From Methylobacterium sp. E-005 (GTDB lineage: Bacteria; Pseudomonadota; Alphaproteobacteria; Rhizobiales; Beijerinckiaceae): a stretch of 64,000 nucleotides of DNA. This document shows positions 1 through 8,510 of this stretch, in pieces. Numbering within the stretch: the first letter of the stretch is position 1; each line of letters opens with the position of its first letter. The stretch is taken from NCBI RefSeq assembly GCF_022829725.1, contig NZ_JAKSYG010000164.1, positions 48,254 to 112,253 of the forward strand, given 5' to 3'. The notes beneath the pieces were generated by a model that saw only the letters and a list, made by a program, of their open reading frames with translations, ran no database searches and was not told the DNA's origin. The position numbers were made by a program, and so were the translations under genes.

Positions 1-22
1 GCCGGGGCGGCCTGACGAGGCG

Positions 23-943
23 TCACGCCGTCTCCCAGATGCCGGTGCGTGCAAGCTGCGGTGCCGGCTCGGGCCGGCTCCAGCGCAGGGGGACGGCGGC
101 CCGGCGCCGCCAGCCGGCCTCGACGGTGAACGACCAGGTCCGCTGCGCCCCCGTCAGCTGGGCGGCTTCAGCACCGCTCCAGTCGATCACCGTGTGCCCC
201 TGAAGCATCAGCAGGTCGCCGCGCTCGAAATCGAGAAACAGCAACGCCGCGCGCGTCTCGCCGAGCAGGTTGCCCAGGGTGTTGAAGTAGCGGTTGCCGG
301 AGAAGTCCGGCACCGTCAGCACGTCGCCCGCGACCCGGACGAAGCCCGGCCGGCCGCCCCGATGCGAGATGTCGGCGCCGCCATCGGCGAGCCCGTCCCG
401 GGATCGGCTCGCCACGAACAGCGTGTCGGCGCCGTGGATCAGCGCGGCGGCCTCCGGATCCAGGGCTGCCAGGGGTTCGATCGGCCCCGCTTGGCGCATC
501 TCGGGCTCGGGCTCGGCCACGCGCCGCTGGATGTATTGCGGGCAGTTGCCGAAGCTTTGCGCGATGGCGATCGTCAGGCCGTCCCGGTCGCGATGCATCA
601 CGCGCCCGTTGGCCCGATTGCGGCGGCGCGTGGCGAAGTCGAGGCCCAGGAGTCCTGCCTCGGCGCCGGGCACGAGGGCGCGGAGCGCGGGATCGGCCGG
701 GTCGAGGGCCGACGCGATGGTGAGATGCATCGCGTCGGGCGACTGCACGAAGCCGGGCTGCCCCGTCAGCACGGTGGCGCTCGGCGCGCCGGCGGCGTCC
801 ACGGTGCCCACGAACAGGTAGGGCAGGCCTGCGAAGAAGGTGCGGTGCTGCTCGGGCATGAGCGGGCGGATCGCCGGGGTCTCGCCCAGGACGTGGCCCG
901 CCTGCTCTTGCGCGCGGATCTCGTCAGCATGGAAGCTGGCCAT
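23..943 (-). CDS. Pyridoxamine 5'-phosphate oxidase-type FMN-binding protein
   Basis: The 306-residue product resembles the larger bacterial proteins of the PPOX split-barrel flavin family. The N-terminal half has the barrel-like segment FFAGLPYLFVGTVDAAG, and a second barrel-like half follows around residues 165-260 (ADTLFVASRSR, PDFSGNRYFNTLGNLL). The second half contains the SGNRYFNTLGN stretch typical of this family. No membrane segment or signal peptide is visible. The ATG at 943 is preferred because a GAGG sits just upstream; the longer frame to 1024 has low-complexity residues only. The GST gene lies 8 bp upstream on the same strand, so the two are probably co-transcribed and may share a detoxification role. 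The substrate cannot be told from sequence. Confidence 0.8.
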   Translation of the reverse strand: MASFHADEIRAQEQAGHVLGETPAIRPLMPEQHRTFFAGLPYLFVGTVDAAGAPSATVLTGQPGFVQSPDAMHLTIASALDPADPALRALVPGAEAGLLGLDFATRRRNRANGRVMHRDRDGLTIAIAQSFGNCPQYIQRRVAEPEPEMRQAGPIEPLAALDPEAAALIHGADTLFVASRSRDGLADGGADISHRGGRPGFVRVAGDVLTVPDFSGNRYFNTLGNLLGETRAALLFLDFERGDLLMLQGHTVIDWSGAEAAQLTGAQRTWSFTVEAGWRRRAAVPLRWSRPEPAPQLARTGIWETA

Positions 944-951
944 GGCACACC

Positions 952-1578
952 TCACTCGGATTGGGGAATGGGGGAGGCGGGCATCGGAACGAAGCCCGGC
1001 AGCGCCTCCACGCGGGCGAGCCACGCCCGGACGGCCGGGTAGGGCGCGAGCGAGACACCACCCTCCGGGGCGTGGGCGACGTAGGAATAGCAGGCGATGT
1101 CGGCGAGCGTCGCCCGATCGGCCGCGAGGTAGGGGCGACCGGCCAGATGGTCGTTCATGAAGGTGAGGATCCGGGCCGCAGTGGCGTGGACGGCGGCCCG
1201 GTCGGCCTGGGCGCCGAACACGACCATCAGCCGGGCGAGCGCCGGCCCGTAGCGCACTTCGCCGGCTGCGACGGACAGCCAGCGCTGAACCTGCGCGGCG
1301 CCGAGCGGGTCGTTCGGCATCCAGCCGCTCTCCGGCGCGTAGCGGGCGGCCAGATAGACCAGGATCGCGTTGCTATCGGCGATCACCACCGGACCATCGA
1401 CCAAGACCGGAATCTGGCCGAGCGGGTTCAGGCGCCGGAGTTCCGCAGCCTCAGGCTGATCCCGGTCCGCCACCGTGACGAAGCGATAGGGCAGGCCGAG
1501 CAGCGACAGGAACAGCGCCGCGCGGTGCGAATGGCCTGAGAGGGGCAGACCGTAGAGGGTGAGGTTCGGTTCGGTCAT
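952..1578 (-). CDS. Glutathione S-transferase
   Basis: A 208-residue soluble protein with the two-domain GST layout. The N-terminal thioredoxin-like domain (residues 4-80) carries LTLYGLPLSGHSHRA, the cis-proline stretch GQIPVLVDG and the glutathione-binding ADSNAILVYLA. An all-helical domain fills the rest. The start is the ATG of MTEPNLTLYG; the frame extends 23 residues further upstream without homology. It is divergent from a LysR-type gene 96 bp away, the usual arrangement for a regulator and its target. Members of this family conjugate or reduce electrophiles with glutathione. The exact class and substrate are not evident. Confidence 0.88.
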   Translation of the reverse strand: MTEPNLTLYGLPLSGHSHRAALFLSLLGLPYRFVTVADRDQPEAAELRRLNPLGQIPVLVDGPVVIADSNAILVYLAARYAPESGWMPNDPLGAAQVQRWLSVAAGEVRYGPALARLMVVFGAQADRAAVHATAARILTFMNDHLAGRPYLAADRATLADIACYSYVAHAPEGGVSLAPYPAVRAWLARVEALPGFVPMPASPIPQSE

Positions 1579-1639
1579 CGGCTGGGCTCCGTTGCCTGCC
1601 GAATGTCGCCCTTGCGCCGTTTGCCCGAAATCCGCAGAT

Positions 1640-1652
1640 TCTGACAATCAGA
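1640..1652. promoter_or_regulatory. LysR-type T-N11-A operator between GST and lysR
   Basis: TCTGACAATCAGA is a perfect dyad (TCTGA/TCAGA around CAA) with the T-N11-A form of LysR-type boxes. It lies 22 bp before the lysR start and 61 bp before the GST start, as expected for an auto-regulatory and activating site. Binding is inferred from form and position only. Confidence 0.5.
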
Positions 1653-1674
1653 CTTTCAATCCGCGCAGCAATCG

Positions 1675-2562
1675 ATGGACCGGCTGGACGAACTCACGCT
1701 CTTCGTCGCGATCATCGATGCGGGCAGCCTGGCGGGTGCAGCGCGGCGCCAGCGCCGCTCCGCCGCCGCCGTGACCCGCGCGCTCGCCAGTCTGGAAGCG
1801 CGGGCCGGCACCCGCCTCGTCGAACGCACGACCCGGCGCCTCGCCCCGACGCCGGCCGGCCTCGAACTCGCCGAGCGGGCGCGCGGCATCCTGGCGGGTT
1901 ACGAGGCGGCCGTCTCGGGGGCCGCGCGCGACGCCGTGCGCGGCCTCGTGCGGGTCACGGCACCGTTGCTGTTCGGGCGCAAGCACGTGGCGCCCGTCGT
2001 GTCGGGCTTCCTCGATGCCTATCCAGAGACGCAGGTCGAGCTGGTGCTCGCCGACCGCAATCTCGACCTCGTGGAAGAGGGCATCGACGTCGCCCTGCGG
2101 ATCGGGCGGCTCGCGGAGTCACGCCTCGTCGCCCGGCAAGTCGGGCGGGTGCGCCAGATCGTGGTGGCAAGCCCGGACTACCTCGTTGCCCGGGGCATGC
2201 CCCACCTCCCTGCGGATCTCGCCGAGCACGATACCATCCAGGGCTTCGTGCGCACGGGTTTGCGGGAGTGGCGTTTCGGGGCGAACCGCGTGCGCCTGAC
2301 CCCACGCCTCATCGTCAACGAGGTCGAGGCCGCCCTGATCGCGGCCCGGGCCGGGCGCGGTATCGCGCGGGTCCTGTCCTATCAGGCGGCCGAGGACATC
2401 GCGTCGGGCCAGCTCGTGCGCCTGCTCGCGGATTACGAGCCGCCGCCGGTGCCGGTGCAACTCGTGACCCCGAGCGCGGATTTCCGGCCTGCGCGGGTGA
2501 ACGCGTTCCTGGATTTCGCGGCCGACGCGCTGAAAGCCCTGCCGGTGCTGCGTGCCCCCTGA
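1675..2562 (+). CDS. LysR-family transcriptional regulator
   Basis: A 295-residue LTTR. Residues 1-60 form the winged HTH (LDELTLFVAIIDAGSLAGAA followed by RALASLEARAGTRLVERTTR) and residues 90-290 the periplasmic-binding-like effector domain (VRVTAPLLFGRKHVAPVVSGF). The pattern resembles the many alphaproteobacterial LTTRs that sit divergently from a GST or short oxidoreductase. It starts 96 bp from the GST gene on the other strand, with a T-N11-A dyad between them, so it probably controls that gene and itself. The effector is unknown. Confidence 0.92.
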   Translation: MDRLDELTLFVAIIDAGSLAGAARRQRRSAAAVTRALASLEARAGTRLVERTTRRLAPTPAGLELAERARGILAGYEAAVSGAARDAVRGLVRVTAPLLFGRKHVAPVVSGFLDAYPETQVELVLADRNLDLVEEGIDVALRIGRLAESRLVARQVGRVRQIVVASPDYLVARGMPHLPADLAEHDTIQGFVRTGLREWRFGANRVRLTPRLIVNEVEAALIAARAGRGIARVLSYQAAEDIASGQLVRLLADYEPPPVPVQLVTPSADFRPARVNAFLDFAADALKALPVLRAP

Positions 2563-2879
2563 TCCGTCATCGCGGGCGGTGCGCCAATGGAAGCGACCGT
2601 GAAACGCAGGCGCTGCCGCAATCAGCGCGGGGCGGATAGAGCAGCCCTCGACGCTGTGGTGGATCGGGCGGGCGCCGATCTCGACCGCAGCCCCGAGATC
2701 CTGACGATCGACAACCGCTGGTTCCTGGAGCCGGTGCCGCCGCACGGGCTCGATCCCAACCTCCCGCTTTGCTCGGTCTTACGATGGGCATTCGAGCATT
2801 CGACCGACGCGTCGGATCCCGCGTTCTACGCACGCTGATCTGTCGCGCGGCGGGGTTCCTCTGGGGCCGGGGAGATGCG
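2563..2879. other. Intergenic stretch with one weak small reading frame
   Basis: This 317-bp gap separates lysR from the MFS gene. It holds one forward frame at 2587-2838 (83 residues, containing PEILTIDNRWFLEPVPPHG) that I cannot match to a family. It lacks a convincing ribosome-binding site, and the opposite strand is also open, so coding status is doubtful. No RNA gene or repeat was seen. Confidence 0.3.
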
Positions 2880-4163
2880 ATGCGGCATATCGCACCCCGC
2901 CCGCGTCGCGAAGCGTCCCCCATGACCGACAGCCCTGAGCAGGCCCTCAACCCTGCGGTCGTCCAGGCCGCGCCACCGGCCACCTCGATCCCGCGGCTGA
3001 TCGTGGTGCTGGCCTGCGCCGGGTTCGGCAGCACCTTCGCGCTGCGCTCGGTCGAGCCCCTGGTCGGCGTGCTCGCCCGGGATCTCGGAAGCGACGCCCA
3101 TACGGTTGCACTGCTCTCCACCGCCTTCGCGCTTCCCTACGCGTTCATCCAGCCGGTGCTGGGGCCGATCGGGGACGCCCTGGGCAAGGAGCGGGTGATG
3201 AGCACCTGCCTCGCGGTGCTCGCGGTGGCGCTCACCCTGTGCAGCCTCGCCCCCGATATCGGCAGCCTGTTCGGCCTGCGCATGCTGGCTGGCGCAGCGG
3301 CCGGCGGCTGCATCCCGCTCTCCCTGGCGCTGCTCGGCGACCGCGTGCCGATGGAGAGCCGTCAGGTGGCGATCGGGCGTTTCCTCGTCGCGGTGATTCT
3401 CGGCCAGCTCTCCGGCTCAACCTTCGCGGGCCTGATCGAGGCGGCGATCGGCTGGCGCGGGGTGTTCGCCGTCACGGCGGGGGTGGCGGCCTGCGCCTGC
3501 GCGGCGACCGTGTTCGGCTTCGACCGCGCCGGTCGGGCTCCCGCCCGCCGTCCAGCCTTCGGAGAGGCGGTGACGCGCTACCGGACGATCCTGCACAATC
3601 CCCGGGCGCGGGTCCTGTTCTCGGCGGTGTTCATCGAGGCGATCGCGATTTTCGGCGTCTTCCCGCATCTCGCACCGCTGATCGAGGCGCGGGGGGAGGG
3701 TGGCCCGCGCGAGGCCGGCCTCGTACTGGCGGGGTTCGCGGTCGGGGGCTTACTCTACTCGGCGCTGGTCGGGCTGCTGGTGCGGCTCCTCGGCCTGCCG
3801 CGGATGCTGATCGGCGGCGGTTTGATCTGCGGCGCGTCGCTCACCGTGGTGGGACTCGCCGGCTCGTGGCCGGTCGATTGCGCGGCGCTCACCGCCATGG
3901 GCCTCGGCTTCTACATGCTGCACAACACCTACCAGACGCAGGTCACTGAAGTGGCGCCCAAGGCGCGGGCCTCCGCGGTGGCGCTCCACGCCTTCTCGTT
4001 CTTCTGCGGGCAGGCGCTCGGCGTCGCGGTGATCGGTCAGGCGCTCGTGCGGCTCGGCCAGTTCGGGGCGCTGATGGGCTGCGCCGTCACCATCCTGGCG
4101 CTGGGGATCGGCACGGCCTACGCCCTGCGGCAGAAGCCGGCGCCGGTGGCGTTTCCGGGCTGA
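2880..4163 (+). CDS. MFS transporter
   Basis: A 427-residue polytopic protein with about 12 hydrophobic segments, beginning near residue 40 (IPRLIVVLACAGFGSTFAL). The MFS A-loop signature between TM2 and TM3 is present as GPIGDALGKERVM. The profile resembles DHA1-type drug or metabolite exporters. The ATG at 2880 has a GGGGAG five bases upstream; the ATG at 2922 is an alternative that loses 14 residues but keeps all membrane segments. It ends 6 bp before the convergent flavoenzyme gene. The substrate is unknown. Confidence 0.85.
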   Translation: MRHIAPRPRREASPMTDSPEQALNPAVVQAAPPATSIPRLIVVLACAGFGSTFALRSVEPLVGVLARDLGSDAHTVALLSTAFALPYAFIQPVLGPIGDALGKERVMSTCLAVLAVALTLCSLAPDIGSLFGLRMLAGAAAGGCIPLSLALLGDRVPMESRQVAIGRFLVAVILGQLSGSTFAGLIEAAIGWRGVFAVTAGVAACACAATVFGFDRAGRAPARRPAFGEAVTRYRTILHNPRARVLFSAVFIEAIAIFGVFPHLAPLIEARGEGGPREAGLVLAGFAVGGLLYSALVGLLVRLLGLPRMLIGGGLICGASLTVVGLAGSWPVDCAALTAMGLGFYMLHNTYQTQVTEVAPKARASAVALHAFSFFCGQALGVAVIGQALVRLGQFGALMGCAVTILALGIGTAYALRQKPAPVAFPG

Positions 4164-4169
4164 GCGGGT

Positions 4170-5411
4170 TCAGCCCCGCTGCATCGCCAGCGCCTTGAGA
4201 TCGAAGCTCGTGTTAGCCGCCTGATCCGGCGTCAGCGGCGTCCCGGCGGTGAGAAGACGCCGGGCCACCATGTGGTCGCCCGCGCGGTCGACGGATTCCA
4301 CCGCGCTCAGGCGCCCGTCGCGGAAGCGGAAGACCGAGAAGGCCGGGCCCGAGCCGCGGACCACGCTGGAATCGCCCGGGCCCGACAGCCCGGCGATCTG
4401 CAGCTTGTGCGGGCCCTGGTCGCTCCAAAACCAGGGCAGCGCGCCGTAGGCGGCGGGCTTGCCGAGGAGCCGGGCCGCGAGGCCGCGGCCCTGGTCGATG
4501 GCGTTCTGCACGGATTCGATCCGCACGGTGCCGTCCGCCGTGAGCCCCTGCGCGAAGGGGCTGGGGAACCGGGCACAATCGCCGATCGCCGAGATCGCCG
4601 GATCGGGGGTGGCGAGGAACGCGTCGACCCGCACGCCGTCCTCGGCCGGTAGCCCCGCCTCCAGGGCGAGTTCCCGGTTCGGCAGCACGCCGATGCCGAT
4701 CAGGACGAGGTCAGCGGGACGCTCTGTCCCATCCGCCAGGGCGATTCCGGCCGCTCGGCCGTCGCGCCCGAGGATCGCCGTCACGCCCGCCCCGAAGGCG
4801 AAGCGCACGCCCATCGCCTCATGGGCGCCGCGGAAGAACGACCCCATCTCGGCCGAGACCGCCCGGGCCATCGGCCGGTCGGCCGCCTCGATCACCGTCA
4901 CCGGGAGGCCGCGCCCGGCCGCCACGGCGGCGAATTCCAGTCCGATGAAGCCCGCGCCCACCACCACGATCGACCGGGCTGCCGCGATCTCCGCGCGAAG
5001 CGCGTCGGCATCCGCGAGCCCGCGCAGCTGGTGCACGCCGCCGAGATCGGCCCCGGGGACCGGCAGGGGGCGGTTGCGGGCGCCCGTGGCAAGCACGAGG
5101 TGGTCGTAGGCGAGGCTGTCGCCGTTCGACAGGTGCAGCCGCCGGGCCGCCCGGTCGATCGCCGTGGCGCGGTTCCCCGGCCGATGCGTGATCGTGTGCT
5201 CGGCGAAGAAGCCCGGCTGGCGCAGGAACAGGCCCTCCCGGTCGGTCTTGCCGGCGAGATAGGCCTTCGACAGGGGCGGGCGCTGATAGGGCAGGGCGGT
5301 CTCGTCGCCCACCAGGGTGATCGGCTCCCGGAAGCCGTCCTCGCGTAAGGAAGCGGCGAGCTGGAAGCCCGCCTGGCCCGCGCCCGCGACGACGATGCCG
5401 GCCGCGCTCAT
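4170..5411 (-). CDS. NAD(P)/FAD-dependent ferredoxin/rubredoxin reductase-like oxidoreductase
   Basis: A 413-residue flavoprotein of the ferredoxin-NAD(P) reductase group seen in oxygenase systems (rhodocoxin or putidaredoxin reductase-like). Visible motifs are the FAD Rossmann GAGQAGFQLA at the N-terminus, LATGARNRPL, the NAD(P) Rossmann GAGFIGLEFA around residue 155, and the FAD-contacting AIGDCARF around residue 285. A C-terminal reductase domain contains LPWFWSDQGPHKLQIAG. Its ATG overlaps the cbbR stop (ATGA), so translation is probably coupled to the regulator. No ferredoxin or oxygenase gene is adjacent, so the electron acceptor is unknown. It belongs to the cbbR transcript, not to the neighbouring convergent MFS gene. 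Confidence 0.85.
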   Translation of the reverse strand: MSAAGIVVAGAGQAGFQLAASLREDGFREPITLVGDETALPYQRPPLSKAYLAGKTDREGLFLRQPGFFAEHTITHRPGNRATAIDRAARRLHLSNGDSLAYDHLVLATGARNRPLPVPGADLGGVHQLRGLADADALRAEIAAARSIVVVGAGFIGLEFAAVAAGRGLPVTVIEAADRPMARAVSAEMGSFFRGAHEAMGVRFAFGAGVTAILGRDGRAAGIALADGTERPADLVLIGIGVLPNRELALEAGLPAEDGVRVDAFLATPDPAISAIGDCARFPSPFAQGLTADGTVRIESVQNAIDQGRGLAARLLGKPAAYGALPWFWSDQGPHKLQIAGLSGPGDSSVVRGSGPAFSVFRFRDGRLSAVESVDRAGDHMVARRLLTAGTPLTPDQAANTSFDLKALAMQRG

Positions 5412-6376
5412 GCCCGGGCCCCCGCCAGCACCAGGCCGCTGCGCGCGACGCCCGGCAGGCTGTTTGCACCCTCCGACATCAGGTAGGACCAGACCGCCGA
5501 AGCCGCCGGCCCCAAAACCTTGTCGGCGCGTCGGACCGCGTACCAGTCGCGCCGGATGGGCAGGCCCTTCACGTCGAGGAGCACGAGGCGGCCGCTCTCC
5601 AGCTCCGCCGCCACCGAATGCACCGACAGCAGCGCGATCCCGAGCCCGGCCATGACGGCCTGCTTGATGGTCTCGTTCGAGCCCGTGTCGATCTCCAGGG
5701 GCGCCCGCTTGACCAGCACGCCGGCCATGAATTCCTCGAACACCATCCGGGTGCCCGAGCCTTCCTCGCGCAGGAAGAACGGCTGATCGGCGAGATCCTC
5801 CCGGGTGAGGCCGGGCCGCCCCGCCAGGGGATGGTCCGGGGCCGCGATCAGCACGATCGGGTGCGGGCCGAAGGTGGCGGCTTCGATCGGAAAATCCCGG
5901 GGCGGGCGGCCCATCAGGGCGAAGTCGATCTCGTAGCCGCGCAACGCCTCAACGGTCTGACCGCGGTTGCGCACCGACAGGCTGATCTCGACCCCCGGAT
6001 GCTTCTTGACGAAGCCCGCGATCACCTGTGGGGCGAAATATTTGGCGGTGGAGACGACGCCGAGCGCCACGCGCCCGCCCTCGGCGCCGCGGAGCGTCCG
6101 CAGGCGATCCGTGCACGTTTCCAGCACGGTGTTGATGCTGTCGATCGCCCAGAGCATCTCACGGCCGGCATCGGTCGGCTTGAGGCCGCCGGGCGTCCGG
6201 TCGAACAGCAGCAGGCCCGCCTCCTCCTCCAGCTGGCGGATGCGCGCATAGAGGGCAGCCGAGGTGACGTTCAGCTCCTGCGCCGCCCGGGTCATGGTGC
6301 CGAGGCGGGCCACCGCCGCGACCGCCTGGAGCTGCTTGAGGGAGAGGTTGCGCATGGCGGATTTCTCGGCGGACAT
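5408..6376 (-). CDS. cbbR: CbbR/QscR-type LysR transcriptional regulator
   Basis: A 322-residue LTTR. The HTH lies in about the first 65 residues (LKQLQAVAAVARLGTMTRAA; ARIRQLEEEAGLLLFDRT). The effector domain begins VALGVVSTAKYFAPQVIAGF, a stretch characteristic of CbbR-type regulators. It is divergent from fbp, the classic cbb arrangement. In Methylorubrum extorquens the CbbR homologue QscR activates serine-cycle genes, and ribulose-1,5-bisphosphate made by phosphoribulokinase has been reported to act in that pathway, so either name could apply. Starts at 6376 or 6355 are possible; the frame upstream begins only with TTG. The next gene overlaps its stop codon. Confidence 0.88.
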   Translation of the reverse strand: MSAEKSAMRNLSLKQLQAVAAVARLGTMTRAAQELNVTSAALYARIRQLEEEAGLLLFDRTPGGLKPTDAGREMLWAIDSINTVLETCTDRLRTLRGAEGGRVALGVVSTAKYFAPQVIAGFVKKHPGVEISLSVRNRGQTVEALRGYEIDFALMGRPPRDFPIEAATFGPHPIVLIAAPDHPLAGRPGLTREDLADQPFFLREEGSGTRMVFEEFMAGVLVKRAPLEIDTGSNETIKQAVMAGLGIALLSVHSVAAELESGRLVLLDVKGLPIRRDWYAVRRADKVLGPAASAVWSYLMSEGANSLPGVARSGLVLAGARA

Positions 6377-6439
6377 CTCGTTTTTTTTCGTCCTATGGCA
6401 CAAGATCGCACAGAAATCTTGAAGGCGCCGCCGCGGGTT

Positions 6440-6459
6440 CCTGTCGATCCGGAGACAGG
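6440..6459. promoter_or_regulatory. Dyad operator candidate upstream of fbp
   Basis: CCTGTC and GACAGG form a perfect inverted repeat with an 8-bp spacer in the 174-bp gap between cbbR and fbp, 92 bp before the fbp start. A TTGACA hexamer follows at 6470, a plausible -35, though no good -10 is seen at the usual distance. This is the natural place for CbbR/QscR binding. The assignment rests on position and symmetry only. Confidence 0.4.
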
Positions 6460-6550
6460 GACCGCTATCTTGACAGGGGCGCGGCCGCTACAGAGCCGGC
6501 GCGGAATGCGCGATCCCGGCGGGCGGGATCCGAGCAGGAGAGTTAAGCCG

Positions 6551-7606
6551 ATGGCAATCTCAGCGGCGATCGGGACGCCCCTCGACACCTGTCTGGCGCA
6601 GGCCGTGGACGGCAACCCGGCGTTGAAGGACGCCGCGGCGGTGATCGCCGCGGTGGCGCGCTCGGCGGTGGAGATCAGCGAGCGGATCGGGCGCGGGGCG
6701 CTCGGCGGCGACCTCGCGGCGGTGGGCGATCATAACAGCGACGGCGATGTGCAGAAGGCGCTCGATGTGATCGCCCACGAGAGCGTGACGGCGGCCCTGC
6801 GCGGCGCCCCCGTGGCGGAAGTCGCCTCCGAGGAGGCCGAGGAGGTGATGCGGCTGAACCCCGACGCGCCGCTCGCGGTGGCCATCGATCCCCTCGACGG
6901 CTCCTCCAACATCGGCGTCAACATGGCGGTGGGGATGATCTTCGGCATCCGGCCGTCGATCAAGGATTCGTCGAACCCGATCGCCTCGTTCACGACGCCC
7001 GGCTCGGCGCAGATCGCGGCGGGCTTCGTGACCTACGGCCCCGCTACCGCGCTGATCCTGACCCTCGGCCAGGGGACCCAATCCTACGTGCTCGACCGCA
7101 AGGACGGGACGTTCAAGCTGACGAGCCAGGCCATGTCGGTGCCGGCTTCCGCCAAGGAATTCGCCATCAACGCCTCGAACGCCCGGCACTGGGACGCCCC
7201 GGTGAAGGCCTATATCGAGGATTGCCAGCGCGGCACCGAGGGCCCGCGCGACAAGGATTACAACATGCGCTGGCTCGCCTCCCTGGTGGCCGACATCCAG
7301 CGCGTTCTGACCCGGGGCGGCGTGTTCCTCTACCCGGGCGATGCAAGGAAGAACTACGCCCGCGGCCGCCTGCGGCTGCTCTACGAGGTTGCCCCCGTGG
7401 CGATGCTGGTGGAGCAGGCCGGCGGCGCGGCGACGGACGGACAGCAGCGCATCCTCGACATCGTGGCCACCGGCATCCACGAGCGCGCGCCCCTGGTCTG
7501 CGGCTCGACCGAGGAAGTCGAGTGCGTCGCGGCCTATTACGGCGGCGGCAAGCCCGATGCCGGCCGCTCGCCGCTCTTCGGCCAGCGCGGCCTGATGCGC
7601 TCGTAA
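6551..7606 (+). CDS. cbbF: Class 1 fructose-1,6-bisphosphatase
   Basis: A 351-residue enzyme that hydrolyses fructose 1,6-bisphosphate to fructose 6-phosphate. The class 1 metal-binding signature DPLDGSSNIGVNMAVGM starts at residue 113, and the C-terminal active-site region LYEVAPVAMLVEQAGG is present. The start at 6551 has AGGAGA upstream; the open frame continues far upstream only because of GC-rich sequence. It is the first gene of fbp-prk-rpe-cbbY, divergent from cbbR. It could serve gluconeogenesis, pentose phosphate recycling or supply of ribulose-5-phosphate for phosphoribulokinase. Confidence 0.95.
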   Translation: MAISAAIGTPLDTCLAQAVDGNPALKDAAAVIAAVARSAVEISERIGRGALGGDLAAVGDHNSDGDVQKALDVIAHESVTAALRGAPVAEVASEEAEEVMRLNPDAPLAVAIDPLDGSSNIGVNMAVGMIFGIRPSIKDSSNPIASFTTPGSAQIAAGFVTYGPATALILTLGQGTQSYVLDRKDGTFKLTSQAMSVPASAKEFAINASNARHWDAPVKAYIEDCQRGTEGPRDKDYNMRWLASLVADIQRVLTRGGVFLYPGDARKNYARGRLRLLYEVAPVAMLVEQAGGAATDGQQRILDIVATGIHERAPLVCGSTEEVECVAAYYGGGKPDAGRSPLFGQRGLMRS

Positions 7607-7629
7607 GCACCACGCGAAGTCCGAAACGC

Positions 7630-8490
7630 ATGTCGGCGCGGCATCCCATCATCTCGGTGACCGGCTCCTCGGGGGCCGGCACCACCTCGGTGCGCAACAC
7701 CTTCGAGCAGATCTTCCGCCGGGAGGATGTGCGGGCGGTGTTCATCGAGGGCGATGGCTTCCACGCCTTCGACAGGGACACGATGCGGGCCATGATGGCG
7801 CGCGAGCCGACCCTGTCGCACTTCGCGCCCCGGGCGAACCTGCTACCGGAACTGGAGGCGGTGTTCCGGAGCTACGCCGAATCCGGCACGGGCCGTACCC
7901 GCCACTACGCCCACGACCCGCACGACGCGCAGGCCTACGGCATCCCCGAAGGCAGCTTTTCGGAGTGGGAGGCGTTCCCGCCGGATTCCGACCTGCTGTT
8001 CTACGAGGGCCTGCATGGCTGCGTGGCTGATCCGGATGTCGATATCGCCCGCTATGCCGACCTGAAGATCGGCGTCGTGCCGGTGATCAATCTGGAATGG
8101 ATCCAGAAGCTGCACCGGGACCGCTCGTTCCGCGGCTACTCGACCGAGGCCGTCACCGACGTGATCCTGCGGCGGATGCCCGATTACGTGCAGACCATCT
8201 GCCCGCAATTCTCGTTCACCGACATCAACTTCCAGCGGGTGCCGATGGTCGACACCTCGAACCCGTTCATCGCCCGCTGGATCCCCACCGCCGACGAATC
8301 GATGGTGGTGATCCGCTTCAAGGACCCGAAGGGGATCGATTTCTCCTATCTGGTCTCCATGATTCACGACAGCTTCATGAGCCGGGCCAATTCCATCGTG
8401 ATCCCCGGCGGCAAGCTGGATCTCGCCATGCAGCTGATCCTGACGCCGATGATCATGCAGCTCGTCGAGCGCCGCAGACGTCTGGCCTGA
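7630..8490 (+). CDS. cbbP: Phosphoribulokinase
   Basis: A 286-residue class I (proteobacterial, short) phosphoribulokinase, which makes ribulose-1,5-bisphosphate from ribulose-5-phosphate and ATP. The P-loop GSSGAGTT lies at residues 12-19, and the conserved [21 protein letters not shown] and [20 protein letters not shown] regions follow; the length matches the family. It starts 23 bp after fbp. No RuBisCO gene is found within 50 kb downstream. In Methylorubrum extorquens, which lacks RuBisCO, PRK is needed for methylotrophy through a regulatory effect, so a signalling role is plausible here. Confidence 0.95.
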   Translation: MSARHPIISVTGSSGAGTTSVRNTFEQIFRREDVRAVFIEGDGFHAFDRDTMRAMMAREPTLSHFAPRANLLPELEAVFRSYAESGTGRTRHYAHDPHDAQAYGIPEGSFSEWEAFPPDSDLLFYEGLHGCVADPDVDIARYADLKIGVVPVINLEWIQKLHRDRSFRGYSTEAVTDVILRRMPDYVQTICPQFSFTDINFQRVPMVDTSNPFIARWIPTADESMVVIRFKDPKGIDFSYLVSMIHDSFMSRANSIVIPGGKLDLAMQLILTPMIMQLVERRRRLA

Positions 8491-8510
8491 GCCGATCCCG
8501 AGAGCCTCCC

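Noticed and set aside
2119..2745. 208-residue minus-strand frame overlapping lysR
   Set aside because: It overlaps the conserved lysR coding sequence and shows no domain.
5618..6550. Long open frame running in front of fbp and giving an apparent 662-residue product
   Set aside because: It lies antisense to cbbR, is Arg/Gln/His-rich without domain, and the fbp ATG at 6551 has its own ribosome-binding site.
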